Of a stretch of DNA of 64,000 nucleotides, positions 19,748 to 29,007 are shown in pieces. Source of the stretch: Photobacterium carnosum (GTDB taxonomy: Bacteria > Pseudomonadota > Gammaproteobacteria > Enterobacterales > Vibrionaceae). The notes beneath the pieces were generated by a model. The model worked only from the letters and a program-made list of their open reading frames with translations, did not search any database and was not told the origin of the DNA. The translations under genes were made by a program, and so were the position numbers. The stretch lies in NCBI RefSeq assembly GCF_002849605.1, contig NZ_NPIB01000005.1, positions 62,001 through 126,000 of the forward strand. The letters run 5' to 3'. How positions within the stretch are numbered: the first letter of the stretch is position 1; each line of letters begins with the position of its first letter.

Positions 19748-20518
19748 ATGCGCTATCCTGTAGTTATGGGTAACTGGAAACTAAACGGCAGCAAAGAAAT
19801 GGTTGCTAATCTACTTAACGGTCTTAACGCTGAACTTGAAGGCGTTACTGGCGTAGACGTTGCAGTTGCTCCACCAGCACTTTACATTGACCTTGCTGAG
19901 CGTACGCTTACAGATGCAGGCAGCGCGATCATCCTAGGTGCTCAAAACTCTGACCTACACAACAGCGGTGCATTCACTGGCGACATGTCTCCAGCTATGC
20001 TTAAAGAATTCGGTGCTACTCATATTATCATCGGTCACTCTGAGCGTCGTGAATACCACCACGAATCAGACGAGTTCGTTGCTGAGAAATTTGCATTCCT
20101 AAAAGAAAACGGCCTAACACCAGTTCTTTGTATCGGTGAAACTGATGCACAAAACGAAGCTGGCGAAACAATGACTGTTTGTGCACGTCAACTTGACGCT
20201 GTAATCAACACTCAAGGCGTTGAAGCTCTTGAAGGCGCTATCATCGCTTATGAACCAATCTGGGCTATCGGTACTGGTAAAGCGGCTACAGCTGAAGATG
20301 CACAACGCATTCACGCTCAAATCCGTGCTCACATTGCAGCGAAATCAGAAGCTGTTGCTAAAAACGTTATTATCCAATACGGCGGTTCTGTTAAACCTGA
20401 AAACGCTGCAGCATACTTCGCACAACCAGACATCGATGGTGCTCTAGTTGGCGGCGCAGCACTTGACGCGAAAAGCTTTGCAGCTATCGCAAAAGCGGCA
20501 GCTGAAGCAAAAAAATAA
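19748..20518 (+). CDS. tpiA: Triosephosphate isomerase
   Basis: Interconverts dihydroxyacetone phosphate and glyceraldehyde-3-phosphate. It is 256 residues, a TIM barrel with catalytic Asn9 and Lys11 (GNWKLNG), His97 (IIIGHSERR) and Glu169 ([11 protein letters not shown]), and the phosphate-binding [10 protein letters not shown]. The codon choice is strongly biased toward a few codons, as expected of a highly expressed gene. Single-gene unit with its own terminator. Confidence 0.98.
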   Translation: MRYPVVMGNWKLNGSKEMVANLLNGLNAELEGVTGVDVAVAPPALYIDLAERTLTDAGSAIILGAQNSDLHNSGAFTGDMSPAMLKEFGATHIIIGHSERREYHHESDEFVAEKFAFLKENGLTPVLCIGETDAQNEAGETMTVCARQLDAVINTQGVEALEGAIIAYEPIWAIGTGKAATAEDAQRIHAQIRAHIAAKSEAVAKNVIIQYGGSVKPENAAAYFAQPDIDGALVGGAALDAKSFAAIAKAAAEAKK

Positions 20519-20542
20519 TCTTTCTTCATGATTGATTAAATC

Positions 20543-20567
20543 AAGGTCACCTACGGGTGGCCTTTTT
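20543..20567 (+). terminator. Rho-independent terminator of tpiA
   Basis: AAGGTCACC and GGTGGCCTT stem with a TACG loop followed by T. Confidence 0.88.
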
Positions 20568-20607
20568 ATTGTCACAAATAAAGCACGGTATCAAAATATT
20601 AATCAAT

Positions 20608-20636
20608 AAAAAAAGGCCGATATAAATATCGACCTT
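20608..20636 (-). terminator. Rho-independent terminator of pfkA
   Basis: Read on the minus strand, AAGGTCGATAT and ATATCGGCCTT pair around a 4-base loop and are followed by seven T. It lies 30 bases after the pfkA stop. Confidence 0.88.
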
Positions 20637-20665
20637 AATGATTTCAGTATTTTTATAACGTAATT

Positions 20666-21628
20666 TTAAAACAGCTTTTCAGCCAATTCATATAAATCGT
20701 TACGTACTGGACGACGCATATTTTCAATCGCATCGATAATGTCGTGATGAACCAGTTTTTCACACTGGATACCAATACAACGACCGCCTTCACCTTGTAG
20801 TAAAAGCTCAACGGCATAAGCACCCATACGAGATGCTAATACACGGTCAAATGCATCAGGCTGACCACCACGTTGAATATGGCCTAATACTGTTGCGCGA
20901 GTTTCACGACCAGTTTCAGCTTCAATGTATTTAGCCAATGCGTTAACATCAGTCATTAATTCAGTAATAGCGATAATCGCGTGTTTCTTACCTTTCGCGA
21001 TACCTCTATTAATGTGAGAGATCAACTGCTCTTTATCAAGGCCAGTTTCAGGGGTAATGATATATTCACAACCACCAGCAATCGCAGACATTAACGTTAG
21101 ATCACCACAATGGCGACCCATTACTTCAACAATTGAAATACGCTGATGAGAAGATGACGTATCACGTAAACGGTCAATCGCATCGATAACAGTGTTCATT
21201 GCTGTCATGTAACCGATAGTGTAATCAGTACCAGCAACATCATTATCAATCGTACCTGGGATACCAATACAAGGGTAACCCATTTCAGTTAGCTTTTTCG
21301 CACCCATATATGAGCCGTCGCCACCGATAACAACCAATGCATCAATACCGTGCAACTTTAGATTCTCAATCGCTTTTTCACGAACTTCCACTTCACGGAA
21401 TTCAGGAAAACGTGCTGAACCTAAAAATGTGCCACCTTTATTGATAACATCAGATACACTTTGACGATCAAGCGGTTTAATGTGGTTATTATATAGGCCT
21501 TGGTAGCCATCATAAATACCACAAACTTCTAGACCTTCTGTCAACGCTACACGAACTACACCGCGAACCGCTGCATTCATACCAGGTGCGTCACCACCAC
21601 TGGTCAAAACACCAATCTTCTTAATCAT
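20666..21628 (-). CDS. pfkA: 6-phosphofructokinase (ATP-dependent)
   Basis: Committed step of glycolysis, phosphorylating fructose-6-phosphate. It is 320 residues, same as E. coli PfkA. The ATP-binding [14 protein letters not shown] is at residues 9-22, GGDGSYMGA near 102, the catalytic TIDND at 126-130 with base Asp128, and MGRHCGD and GHIQRGG of the sugar and effector sites are all seen. Convergent with tpiA, with separate terminators between. Confidence 0.98.
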   Translation of the reverse strand: MIKKIGVLTSGGDAPGMNAAVRGVVRVALTEGLEVCGIYDGYQGLYNNHIKPLDRQSVSDVINKGGTFLGSARFPEFREVEVREKAIENLKLHGIDALVVIGGDGSYMGAKKLTEMGYPCIGIPGTIDNDVAGTDYTIGYMTAMNTVIDAIDRLRDTSSSHQRISIVEVMGRHCGDLTLMSAIAGGCEYIITPETGLDKEQLISHINRGIAKGKKHAIIAITELMTDVNALAKYIEAETGRETRATVLGHIQRGGQPDAFDRVLASRMGAYAVELLLQGEGGRCIGIQCEKLVHHDIIDAIENMRRPVRNDLYELAEKLF

Positions 21629-22129
21629 GGTTACCCTCTGACTTTGGGAATTTAAAAATCAAATCCAACACGATATACCAAGGTTCCCCCACTCGGTATC
21701 ACAATCGATCACTATCGAATTATGTTCGTGAAAACTGAAACTTTCTTACTTATGTAGAAGTATTACAATTTTAATGAAATATTTTGTTGATTCATATCAC
21801 GCTAACTCGGCACTTCTTCATCAGCCAATGTTTATTATCTGTCATTATTATTATAATTTTTCAAATAAACCTATCGTTACTCATTATAAGTAATGGCATT
21901 AATCATTAAGGAAGTGCTGGCAATAATTAATATTACGCAGTATAGCTGTTTTATAATAAAAATTAATAACAAAACCTACCATAAAAATACAATTTCCGCC
22001 TTGTTCTCATACTACTTCGAAGTAAAAATCCCCAAAAATCATCAAATAATAAACTTAATATCAAAAACAAAAAAAGCCATAGTAAAGACTATGGCTAATG
22101 AACGCGGCATAACACTTAATTCATCACAA
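21629..22129. other. AT-rich intergenic region between pfkA and cpxP
   Basis: 501 bases, holding the pfkA promoter side and the cpxP terminator. An open frame of 86 codons on the plus strand (21893-22153) is almost certainly spurious: it has no ribosome binding site, its composition is just that of AT-rich DNA, and it runs into the cpxP gene from the opposite strand. I see no other gene. Confidence 0.6.
22069..22096 (-). terminator. Rho-independent terminator of cpxP
   Basis: On the minus strand AGCCATAGT and ACTATGGCT pair with a 4-base loop and are followed by seven T. It is about 35 bases beyond the cpxP stop codon. Confidence 0.9.
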
Positions 22130-22612
22130 TTAATGGTATTTTTTAGCTTCTAAACGCATAAGATGTTTTTCTGATTGCTGTTGCTTAAGCTCAGCATATT
22201 TTTGCTTTTGCTCTGGCGTTAAAATATTCAACATTTCATGACGCTGCTCTAACATCTTAACTCGACGTTCAACTTGCTGCTGTGACATTTTTTCCGCCAC
22301 CGCACGTACTGCTGACTCATCAAAATTACTGGCTAATACTAGTTTTTCAAGTTGCTGACGCTCAACTTGCATTACTTTATAATTATCAACACGCTGTGCT
22401 TTATGTTCACTGCGATTCGCTTGACGTAACGTTTTTATTTCTTGTTTTTGGGTCGCAGTAAGATCTAGCTGACTAAAAATCTTACCACCATGATGGCCTT
22501 TATTCATACCACCATTGTGCTGTTGATTATCTTGACCAGCAAATGCTGACATAGAACCTAGAACCAATGGCAATGCCATCGCTATAACAAGTGTTTTATT
22601 AAATATTTTCAT
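22130..22612 (-). CDS. cpxP: Periplasmic CpxP/Spy-family stress chaperone and Cpx inhibitor
   Basis: Periplasmic protein that binds misfolded proteins and damps the sensor CpxA. It is 160 residues with a signal peptide at 1-25 (cleavage after AFA) and the two family LTxxQ motifs LTATQ (51-55) and LTPEQ (131-135) in a helical, charged, glutamine-rich body. It is divergent from cpxRA across an exact CpxR box, the classic arrangement. A Spy-like protein is the alternative, but the context favours CpxP. Confidence 0.9.
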   Translation of the reverse strand: MKIFNKTLVIAMALPLVLGSMSAFAGQDNQQHNGGMNKGHHGGKIFSQLDLTATQKQEIKTLRQANRSEHKAQRVDNYKVMQVERQQLEKLVLASNFDESAVRAVAEKMSQQQVERRVKMLEQRHEMLNILTPEQKQKYAELKQQQSEKHLMRLEAKKYH

Positions 22613-22707
22613 AGTTATTTCTCCAGCACTATCATGTAATAAGTCACCATCTTATATGGCTTGATGGTTATCATAACCTGTAGAAAGTAAAACGCTGTCT
22701 AGCAAAT

Positions 22708-22722
22708 GTAAACTAGCGTAAA
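22708..22722. promoter_or_regulatory. CpxR binding site
   Basis: GTAAA-CTAGC-GTAAA matches the CpxR consensus GTAAA-N5-GTAAA exactly and lies between the divergent cpxP and cpxRA. A further single GTAAA half-site lies about 20 bases away (near 22686). It should activate cpxP and autoregulate cpxRA. Confidence 0.9.
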
Positions 22723-22813
22723 GCTAATGCTGCTTAACTTGGCGTACCAACCAAGATTAGCGATACTAGGTCAACTTTATTAAGTAACCATCATTGTATT
22801 GTAGGACTTTATC

Positions 22814-23506
22814 ATGGCAAAAATTCTCTTAGTTGATGACGATATAGAACTAACCGCACTTCTAAAAGATATTCTCGAATTAGAAGGATTTGATGTTGAA
22901 GAAGCTAACAATGGCATTGATGGCTTAGCTAAAATCGATAGTAGTATTGATTTAATCCTACTTGATGTAATGATGCCAAAAATGAATGGCACTGAAATGT
23001 TACGACGCTTACGCGAAAAACACACGACCCCAGTAATGATGCTAACCGCTAAAGGCGATGAAATAGATCGCGTGCTTGGACTTGAACTGGGTGCTGATGA
23101 TTATTTACCAAAACCGTTTAGCGATCGTGAATTGTTAGCGCGTATGCGAGCGGTTCTTAGACGTACCCAAACAAACACCGATACTAAAACCAGTCGTAGT
23201 GAATGTCTTGTATATCAAGATCTGACCATTTACCCAGGTCGACAAGAAGTACTTTGCAATCAGACGCTTATTGAAATGACAGGAACTGAGTTAGCATTAT
23301 TAAGCTATTTTGTGCAACATCCGGGTAAAATTATTGCTAAAGAAGAACTCAGCCTTGAAGTATTAGGAAAACGCTTAGCTCAATTTGATCGCGCGATTGA
23401 TATGCATGTTTCAAACTTACGCAAAAAGCTACCAATACGCAGTGATGGTAAGCCATTAATAAAAACCTTACGTGGTAAAGGTTATTTATTGGTTGAGGCG
23501 ATGTAA
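22814..23506 (+). CDS. cpxR: Response regulator CpxR (OmpR family)
   Basis: Cytoplasmic DNA-binding partner of CpxA in the envelope stress response. It is 230 residues: receiver domain with acidic pocket Asp8-Asp9 and phospho-acceptor Asp51 (LLDVMMPKMNG), the LTAKG switch threonine and LPKPF lysine, and an OmpR-type winged helix (about 130-230) ending with KTLRGKGYLL. The stop codon overlaps the cpxA ATG by one base (TAATG), so the two are translationally coupled. Confidence 0.97.
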   Translation: MAKILLVDDDIELTALLKDILELEGFDVEEANNGIDGLAKIDSSIDLILLDVMMPKMNGTEMLRRLREKHTTPVMMLTAKGDEIDRVLGLELGADDYLPKPFSDRELLARMRAVLRRTQTNTDTKTSRSECLVYQDLTIYPGRQEVLCNQTLIEMTGTELALLSYFVQHPGKIIAKEELSLEVLGKRLAQFDRAIDMHVSNLRKKLPIRSDGKPLIKTLRGKGYLLVEAM

Positions 23507-24879
23507 TGAGAATCCCTGGCTTCACTCACCTTTATGGGCGTATTTTTGCCATCTTCTGGACCACACTGCTCGTAGTGGTGGTGATGCTTGTGCTGATGTT
23601 TCAATATGATCCACGCTCAGTGCAAGCTATTCCTGACCATCAATTAAAGCGACTACAATCACAAGCAATACAAGTTAATCAACGCTTAAGCAACCATAAT
23701 ATATCCAATTATGACAAACTCATCACTCGCATAAAAGCACTGACAAAACGCCGAGAAAATCATAATAGTCAGCTCTATTTTACGACGATTAATGGCGATA
23801 TTATTGCGCCACAAAAACACACTAAAGCACTGCGTAATTTTATTACCATTGCAGATAACCCTGACAAGCCTCAGCAACGTCTTTATGGGCGCTGGTTAAT
23901 AGCTGGACCCTTTATCATTACCACTAAACAACACCCCCTTTTTATGTACAGCGGTCAAATATGGCGTGGCGGCCCCCCATTTTTCGTCCAAATAATGGAT
24001 AAGCCATTTAAATTATTACTGGTTACCATGCTCGTTAGTACCCCATTTTTATTATGGTTAGCCTGGGCAGTAACGCGTCCTGCACGACGATTACAACAAG
24101 CAGCAGAGCGAGTAGCGCGAGGCGAATTTGAAGTGGATCCGACCTTAGAACAAGGCCCACAAGAATTTAAACAAGCAGGGGCTAGCTTTAATCAAATGGT
24201 GGGTGCCTTAAATAACATTATTAGTGGTCAGCAACGGTTGTTATCGGATATTTCCCATGAATTACGCTCACCATTAACACGACTGCGCATGGCAACCGCA
24301 TTAGCACAACGTAAACAAGGCCAAAGCAGTGAGTTATCACGCATTGATACCGAAGCTGAGCGGCTTGAAAAAATGATCAGTGAATTATTAGAATTATCTC
24401 GAATGCAGGTCAATAGTCACCAACAACAACAAATCGTTGATAGCCATAGTTTATGGTATGAAATGCTAGAAGATGCCTGTTTTGAAGCCGAGCAGTATCA
24501 TAAAACATTAACCTATCATCACCTCCAAGATTGGCCAATAAAAGGTAATCCAAATTTATTAATCAGTGCATTAGAAAATGTGATCCGTAATGCAATTAAA
24601 TACGGTAATGATGTGATTGAGATTACTTTTACTCAGCAACAACAACAGTTACTGATCACCATTGATGATAATGGCGAAGGGGTACCCAATGATGAACTTG
24701 ACGATATTTTTCGGCCATTTTATCGCGTTTCAACCGCACGCGATCGCAGCAGTGGCGGCACTGGATTAGGCCTTGCAATAACAGAAAGTGCCCTTCGCCA
24801 GCATAGCGGTACTATCAAAGCAACCTCAAGCCCACTTGGTGGTTTACGGATCAGTATGACATTACCGCTAACCCGTTAA
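23506..24879 (+). CDS. cpxA: Envelope stress sensor kinase CpxA
   Basis: Inner-membrane histidine kinase that senses envelope damage and phosphorylates CpxR. It is 457 residues: first membrane helix about 13-32, a periplasmic sensor domain of about 130 residues, second helix about 170-190, HAMP linker with TRPARRLQQAAERVARGEF, the dimerisation box DISHELRSPLTRLR with His251, then the ATPase lobe with NAIKYG (N box), DDNGEGVP (G1) and GGTGLGLAI (G2). Coupled to cpxR. Confidence 0.97.
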   Translation: MRIPGFTHLYGRIFAIFWTTLLVVVVMLVLMFQYDPRSVQAIPDHQLKRLQSQAIQVNQRLSNHNISNYDKLITRIKALTKRRENHNSQLYFTTINGDIIAPQKHTKALRNFITIADNPDKPQQRLYGRWLIAGPFIITTKQHPLFMYSGQIWRGGPPFFVQIMDKPFKLLLVTMLVSTPFLLWLAWAVTRPARRLQQAAERVARGEFEVDPTLEQGPQEFKQAGASFNQMVGALNNIISGQQRLLSDISHELRSPLTRLRMATALAQRKQGQSSELSRIDTEAERLEKMISELLELSRMQVNSHQQQQIVDSHSLWYEMLEDACFEAEQYHKTLTYHHLQDWPIKGNPNLLISALENVIRNAIKYGNDVIEITFTQQQQQLLITIDDNGEGVPNDELDDIFRPFYRVSTARDRSSGGTGLGLAITESALRQHSGTIKATSSPLGGLRISMTLPLTR

Positions 24880-24976
24880 GCATTAAGGTTAGCTCTGTAT
24901 ATTAAAGATGATTGCTTGTTGCCGTTACGCTTGTCACAATATGGCTTCTTTTTGCACCAAATAAAGCTGAATGACT

Positions 24977-25441
24977 ATGTTTGATATTGCGTTATATGAA
25001 CCTGAAATCGCCCCTAACACTGGCAATATTATTCGCCTTAGTGCTAATTGTGGTGCTAATTTACATTTAATTGAACCACTAGGATTTGATTTAGAAGAGA
25101 AGAAATTACGTCGAGCAGGCTTAGATTATCATGACTTAACGCATGTTTATCGCTATAAAAACTTTGAAGCTTTTCTAGAAGCAATGGCAGACCGTCGTAT
25201 TTTTGCTTGTACCACTAAAACGACTAATTACCACGTTAATGCTAAATTTGGTGAAGGTGATGTGCTGTTATTTGGCCCCGAAACACGCGGCTTACCCGCA
25301 GAATTCATTGCCAGTTTACCGTTAGAGCAACGGTTGCGCATTCCAATGCAACCCGACAGCCGCAGTTTAAATCTCTCTAATGCCGTCGCTATTATTGCTT
25401 TTGAAGCATGGCGTCAGTTAGATTTTAATGGCTCAATCTAA
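24977..25441 (+). CDS. trmL: tRNA (cytidine/uridine-34 2'-O)-methyltransferase TrmL
   Basis: SPOUT-class enzyme that methylates the wobble ribose of leucine tRNAs. It is about 154 residues. [18 protein letters not shown] at the N-terminus, GPETRGLP, and the knot region [16 protein letters not shown] define the YibK/TrmL family. I chose the ATG at 24977 ([10 protein letters not shown]) by family similarity; an ATG two codons earlier is equally open and neither has a strong ribosome binding site. Confidence 0.93.
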   Translation: MFDIALYEPEIAPNTGNIIRLSANCGANLHLIEPLGFDLEEKKLRRAGLDYHDLTHVYRYKNFEAFLEAMADRRIFACTTKTTNYHVNAKFGEGDVLLFGPETRGLPAEFIASLPLEQRLRIPMQPDSRSLNLSNAVAIIAFEAWRQLDFNGSI

Positions 25442-25473
25442 AATTTACGCCTTAAAAATCTGAACCTAAAAAT

Positions 25474-25501
25474 AAAAAGGCGATCATTCGATCGCCTTTT
25501 T
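25474..25501. terminator. Bidirectional terminator between trmL and cysE
   Basis: AAAAAGGCGATC and GATCGCCTTTTT form a perfect 12-bp stem with a 4-base loop. A and T runs on both sides allow it to end trmL (plus) and cysE (minus). Confidence 0.9.
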
Positions 25502-25540
25502 AACAATAGTATTAATGCGTTATAAATTCATCACTCTTAC

Positions 25541-26362
25541 TTAATCGATATGATTAAACGTGTCATCACCATCACTACCATGAAACTGTTGATCCATTTC
25601 AGTAGCAGGTTTAGCCGTTTTTGGCCGACCAATAATAACGGCAGGTACACCAGCCACCGTTGTATGCGGCGGCACTGGATCTAAGACTACCGAACAAGCA
25701 CCAATTTTCGCACCAATACCGACTTCAATATTACCCAGTACCTTCGCACCTGCCCCAATCATCACACCTTGACGAATTTTAGGATGGCGATCACCACTTT
25801 CTTTACCAGTACCACCTAACGTAACATCTTGTAGAATCGAGACTTCATCTTCAATCACAGCGGTTTCACCAATCACGATCCCCGTTGCATGGTCAAACAT
25901 AATGCCACAGCCAATCTGTGCTGCTGGGTGTACATCGACCTGACACGTTACTGATATTTGGTTCTGTAAATACACCGCCAGTGCTTTTCGATTTTGCTTC
26001 CACAGCCAATTAGCAACCCGATACCCTTGTAGAGCATGACAACCTTTAAGGTAAAGTAATGGAATAGAATAAGCATCAATAGCGGGATCGCGTTCAACAA
26101 CCGCACGAATATCATGAGCCGCAGCTTCAACAATATTACAATCACTAGCAAACGCTTCTTCTATTACTTCACGTACTGCCATCGCAGGCATCGATGGTGT
26201 TGCCAGTTTATTGGCTAAAATATAACTCAATGCTGACGCTAAATTTTCATGCTTAATAATAGTCGCATGATAAAAACTGGCGAGCATAGGTTCTTGTTCG
26301 GCTTGCTGTCGTGCTTCCTGCTCTATCGCTAACCATAATTGATATTGTTGACATTTTTCCAC
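25541..26362 (-). CDS. cysE: Serine O-acetyltransferase
   Basis: Makes O-acetylserine, the carbon skeleton for cysteine, and is feedback-inhibited by cysteine. It is 273 residues: N-terminal helical domain (1-140), then a left-handed beta-helix of hexapeptide repeats (about 141-250) with catalytic His/Asp region MFDHATGIVIGETAV and TLGGTGKESGDRHPKI. The C-terminal tail (TEMDQQFHGSDG..) resembles the part that binds cysteine synthase. Last of the secB-gpsA-cysE series, though with its own terminator upstream. Confidence 0.97.
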   Translation of the reverse strand: MEKCQQYQLWLAIEQEARQQAEQEPMLASFYHATIIKHENLASALSYILANKLATPSMPAMAVREVIEEAFASDCNIVEAAAHDIRAVVERDPAIDAYSIPLLYLKGCHALQGYRVANWLWKQNRKALAVYLQNQISVTCQVDVHPAAQIGCGIMFDHATGIVIGETAVIEDEVSILQDVTLGGTGKESGDRHPKIRQGVMIGAGAKVLGNIEVGIGAKIGACSVVLDPVPPHTTVAGVPAVIIGRPKTAKPATEMDQQFHGSDGDDTFNHID

Positions 26363-26497
26363 AAGTCCCTCGGCTTCACTTATTATGTTAATCTTGTTAA
26401 CGCTACCATTAATTATTCGTAGACAGGTAGAATTAATAGAATAACGTTGCCCAATAAAACACTAAACTAAATATTATTGTATTTTAGTACAGTTATA

Positions 26498-26529
26498 AAA
26501 AATAACGCGAGCCTAAGCTCGCGTTATTT
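26498..26529 (-). terminator. Rho-independent terminator of gpsA
   Basis: TAACGCGAGC and GCTCGCGTTA stem with a CTAA-type loop. On the minus strand six T follow. It separates gpsA from cysE. Confidence 0.9.
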
Positions 26530-26563
26530 AATAGATACCAGTTATCACCCTCAGCAAGCAACG

Positions 26564-27586
26564 TTATTCGTACTTTTTCTCACGTGCGAGTAAATCTTTC
26601 GCTGCTTCGTGAGCATCTTTACCAAGATAAAGTACTTGATAGATTTGCTCAGTAATTGGCATTTCGACTTGGTGTCGTTGTGCCAATAACCACACTTCTT
26701 TGGTATTACGATAACCTTCTACTATTTGACCAATATCCTGTTGTGCTTGCTCGACACTGCACCCATTACCGAGCGCCAAACCAAAGCGACGGTTACGTGA
26801 TTGGTTATCGGTACATGTCAGTACTAAATCGCCTAAACCTGCCATGCCCATAAAGGTTTCAGGTTGCGCACCAAGTGCAGCACCCAGACGACACATTTCA
26901 GCTAAACCACGGGTAATTAACGCGGTACGTGCATTAGCACCAAAGCCAATACCATCAGACATACCCGCACCAATGGCAATCACGTTTTTAACTGCACCAC
27001 CCAGCTGCATCCCAATAAAATCATTATTGCTATAAACACGAAATGTCTTATCGCAATGGATTTTTTGTTGCAAATCAACCACAAACTCAGTGTCAGGAGA
27101 AGAAACGGCAATCGCTGTTGGCATTCCTGCCGCTAATTCTTTAGCAAATGTGGGACCCGATAACACAGCTAACGGTATTTGTTCACCCAAAACCTCAACC
27201 GCAACATCTTTAAGTAAACGTCCAGTTTCAGGTTCAAGCCCTTTCGTTGCCCAGCAAACACGAGAGTCTGGACGTAAAAAAGGTTTCATTTGTGCTAGTA
27301 CCCCACCAAAGACATGGCTTGGTACCACCACTAACACATCACGACTACCTTCAACAGCAGCCTGTAAATCAGCGGTTAGAATTAACGATTCAGGAAAACT
27401 AACACCAGGAAGAAACGCTTCATTGGCACGATCGATTTCCAATTGCGCCATATGGTGTGGCTCATGGCCCCACAAAATGACATTGGCACCATTTCTGGCT
27501 AATGCAATTGCTAATGCTGTCCCATAAGATCCAGCGCCTAACACTGCCATCGAAATCGTATTATTAACGTTCATCATATTGGTCAC
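26564..27586 (-). CDS. gpsA: Glycerol-3-phosphate dehydrogenase [NAD(P)+]
   Basis: Reduces dihydroxyacetone phosphate to sn-glycerol-3-phosphate, the backbone for phospholipids. It is 340 residues. The Rossmann signature [19 protein letters not shown] is at about residues 15-33, GATKGLEP-like [12 protein letters not shown] follows, and the catalytic lysine region [14 protein letters not shown] and [20 protein letters not shown] are seen. The longest frame starts with GTG, nine bases after secB; ATGs three and four codons later are equally possible. Cotranscribed with secB. Confidence 0.96.
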   Translation of the reverse strand: MTNMMNVNNTISMAVLGAGSYGTALAIALARNGANVILWGHEPHHMAQLEIDRANEAFLPGVSFPESLILTADLQAAVEGSRDVLVVVPSHVFGGVLAQMKPFLRPDSRVCWATKGLEPETGRLLKDVAVEVLGEQIPLAVLSGPTFAKELAAGMPTAIAVSSPDTEFVVDLQQKIHCDKTFRVYSNNDFIGMQLGGAVKNVIAIGAGMSDGIGFGANARTALITRGLAEMCRLGAALGAQPETFMGMAGLGDLVLTCTDNQSRNRRFGLALGNGCSVEQAQQDIGQIVEGYRNTKEVWLLAQRHQVEMPITEQIYQVLYLGKDAHEAAKDLLAREKKYE

Positions 27587-27595
27587 TTTTACAAA

Positions 27596-28066
27596 TTAAG
27601 CTTCTGAATTAGCAGTATTTGCTTCAGCTTGGTTTTCTAAGTAGCTCATGAATAATGCATCAAAATTTACTGGTGCAAGGTTCAATTGTGGGAACGTACC
27701 TTTAACAACTAAGCTAGAAATTGTTTCACGAGCATATGGGAACAAAATGTTCGGGCAGAATGCGCCTAGGCAATGTGCTAGTTGTGGTGCTTCCATACCA
27801 GCAATAGTGAAAATACCCGCTTGCTGCACTTCACATAAGAACGCATTCTCTTCTTCGTTCTTAACCGTTACAGTTAAACGAAGCACCACTTCATATACAC
27901 CTTCAGCTAATTCACGGCTTTGAGTATCAAGATCCAATTTTACATCAGGATTCCATTCTTTTTGGAATACGTCAGGTGAATTTGGCGCTTCAAAAGACAC
28001 ATCTTTTAGGAATACGCGTTGAATTTGGAAGTTTTGTTGCGCTTCGGTATTTGCTGCTTCAGCCAT
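27596..28066 (-). CDS. secB: Protein-export chaperone SecB
   Basis: Tetrameric cytoplasmic chaperone that keeps precursors unfolded and passes them to SecA. It is 156 residues. [33 protein letters not shown] and [18 protein letters not shown] are hallmark stretches. It lies between yibN and gpsA, the conserved gammaproteobacterial order. GGAGT upstream of the ATG fits a ribosome binding site. Confidence 0.98.
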   Translation of the reverse strand: MAEAANTEAQQNFQIQRVFLKDVSFEAPNSPDVFQKEWNPDVKLDLDTQSRELAEGVYEVVLRLTVTVKNEEENAFLCEVQQAGIFTIAGMEAPQLAHCLGAFCPNILFPYARETISSLVVKGTFPQLNLAPVNFDALFMSYLENQAEANTANSEA

Positions 28067-28196
28067 TTTTGGAGTCCTTTAAAAATACTCGCTACCACGA
28101 GTTATTAATTATACTTGCAACTGTGAACACCACAGACTACATCAATTTGAATCGTCACTTCACACTCAATAAGCTGCAAAATAACTTCGAATATAT

Positions 28197-28634
28197 TTAT
28201 TTTTTCTTACTTGCAACAAGCGGTAAGTTTGCTTCATTCCAAGCAATAAGACCGTCTTTTAAAACATTAACGTTAGTAAAACCATCTTTACTTAACTGAT
28301 TTGCAGTCTCTTGTGACGTTTGACCCGTCTTACATACAACAATAATTGGGGCTGCTTTGTGTTTTTCAAGCTCTGGCGTGTTTTGACGTTGAATTTGGCT
28401 TGGTAAAATGTGAACTGAGCCTACAATATGACCTTTACGGAATTCATCACGATTACGGATATCAAGAAAAACACCCTCTTCGTTATTCACTAATGCTGTC
28501 GCTTCATTAATGCCAATTGTTGTATATTTAGCATTTTTCTCTTTTACCATCATGCTAATTAGTGCAATAACGATACCAATCCAAGCCAATGATAAAACAG
28601 GGTTACTAGTTAAAAATTCAATATATTGATGCAT
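28197..28634 (-). CDS. yibN: Membrane-anchored rhodanese-domain protein (YibN)
   Basis: A single-domain rhodanese, probably a sulfur carrier or transferase, tethered to the inner membrane. It is 145 residues: a membrane helix at about 13-29 and a rhodanese domain at about 40-138, with FLDIRNRDEFRKGHI and the catalytic loop CKTGQTS holding Cys101. It precedes secB as in E. coli, but the glutaredoxin gene grxC that sits between them there is absent. The physiological substrate is not known. Confidence 0.9.
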   Translation of the reverse strand: MHQYIEFLTSNPVLSLAWIGIVIALISMMVKEKNAKYTTIGINEATALVNNEEGVFLDIRNRDEFRKGHIVGSVHILPSQIQRQNTPELEKHKAAPIIVVCKTGQTSQETANQLSKDGFTNVNVLKDGLIAWNEANLPLVASKKK

Positions 28635-29007
28635 TTACTTTACTCTGTTGTCATGATTCACTACAGCAAGCCATGAAATTACGGTTTAAAAAAATGAGTG
28701 TGAGTATACCTAGGTTGCTAATCTTGTAACAGCGACCTTGAGTATAAAAGCTTATTGGCTGATGACCTATCAATGAAATAGGAAAAAACTGTGATCCAGA
28801 GCTTACACTTTGATGAATAAATGCTTATATTCGATAGAAAGCACAAACAGGTAAGCGATGATTTAGTTACATCTACTGCTACTGCTTTGATGTGCTTTTG
28901 TAGTAAAATCGTGATAATTATTATATCAATTACCTTAAGCGGTGTTTAAGACACTAAGCCCATTAAGGTAATTCATATATTTTTATTAATTCGAAGAGGG
29001 ACAGAAT
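28635..29007. other. Divergent region between yibN and gpmM
   Basis: 373 bases with both promoters and no gene that I can support. It includes the inverted repeat described separately. GAAGAGGGACA before the gpmM ATG is the ribosome binding site. Confidence 0.5.
28928..28973. repeat. Inverted repeat in the gpmM leader
   Basis: Perfect 11-base arms AATTACCTTAA (28928-28938) and TTAAGGTAATT (28963-28973) enclose 24 bases that themselves contain GTGT..ACAC. It ends 34 bases before the gpmM ATG and has no T run, so it is not a terminator. It could be an RNA hairpin in the leader or a protein-binding dyad. Confidence 0.6.

Noticed and set aside
21730..21755. Possible Cra (FruR) half-site CTGAAAC upstream of pfkA
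   Set aside because: Only a half-site match in AT-rich sequence; the E. coli regulation alone is not enough support.
22069..22130. CpxQ-like small RNA from the cpxP 3' end
   Set aside because: In enterobacteria CpxQ is released from this position, but the sequence here shows no recognisable CpxQ seed beyond the terminator itself.
21893..22153. 86-codon open frame on the plus strand between pfkA and cpxP
   Set aside because: No ribosome binding site, composition of plain AT-rich DNA, covers the cpxP terminator and runs into cpxP on the other strand.
28790..28815. Possible CRP site (TGTGA..TTACA) upstream of gpmM
   Set aside because: The spacing between the half-sites is eight bases rather than six and the second half deviates from TCACA.
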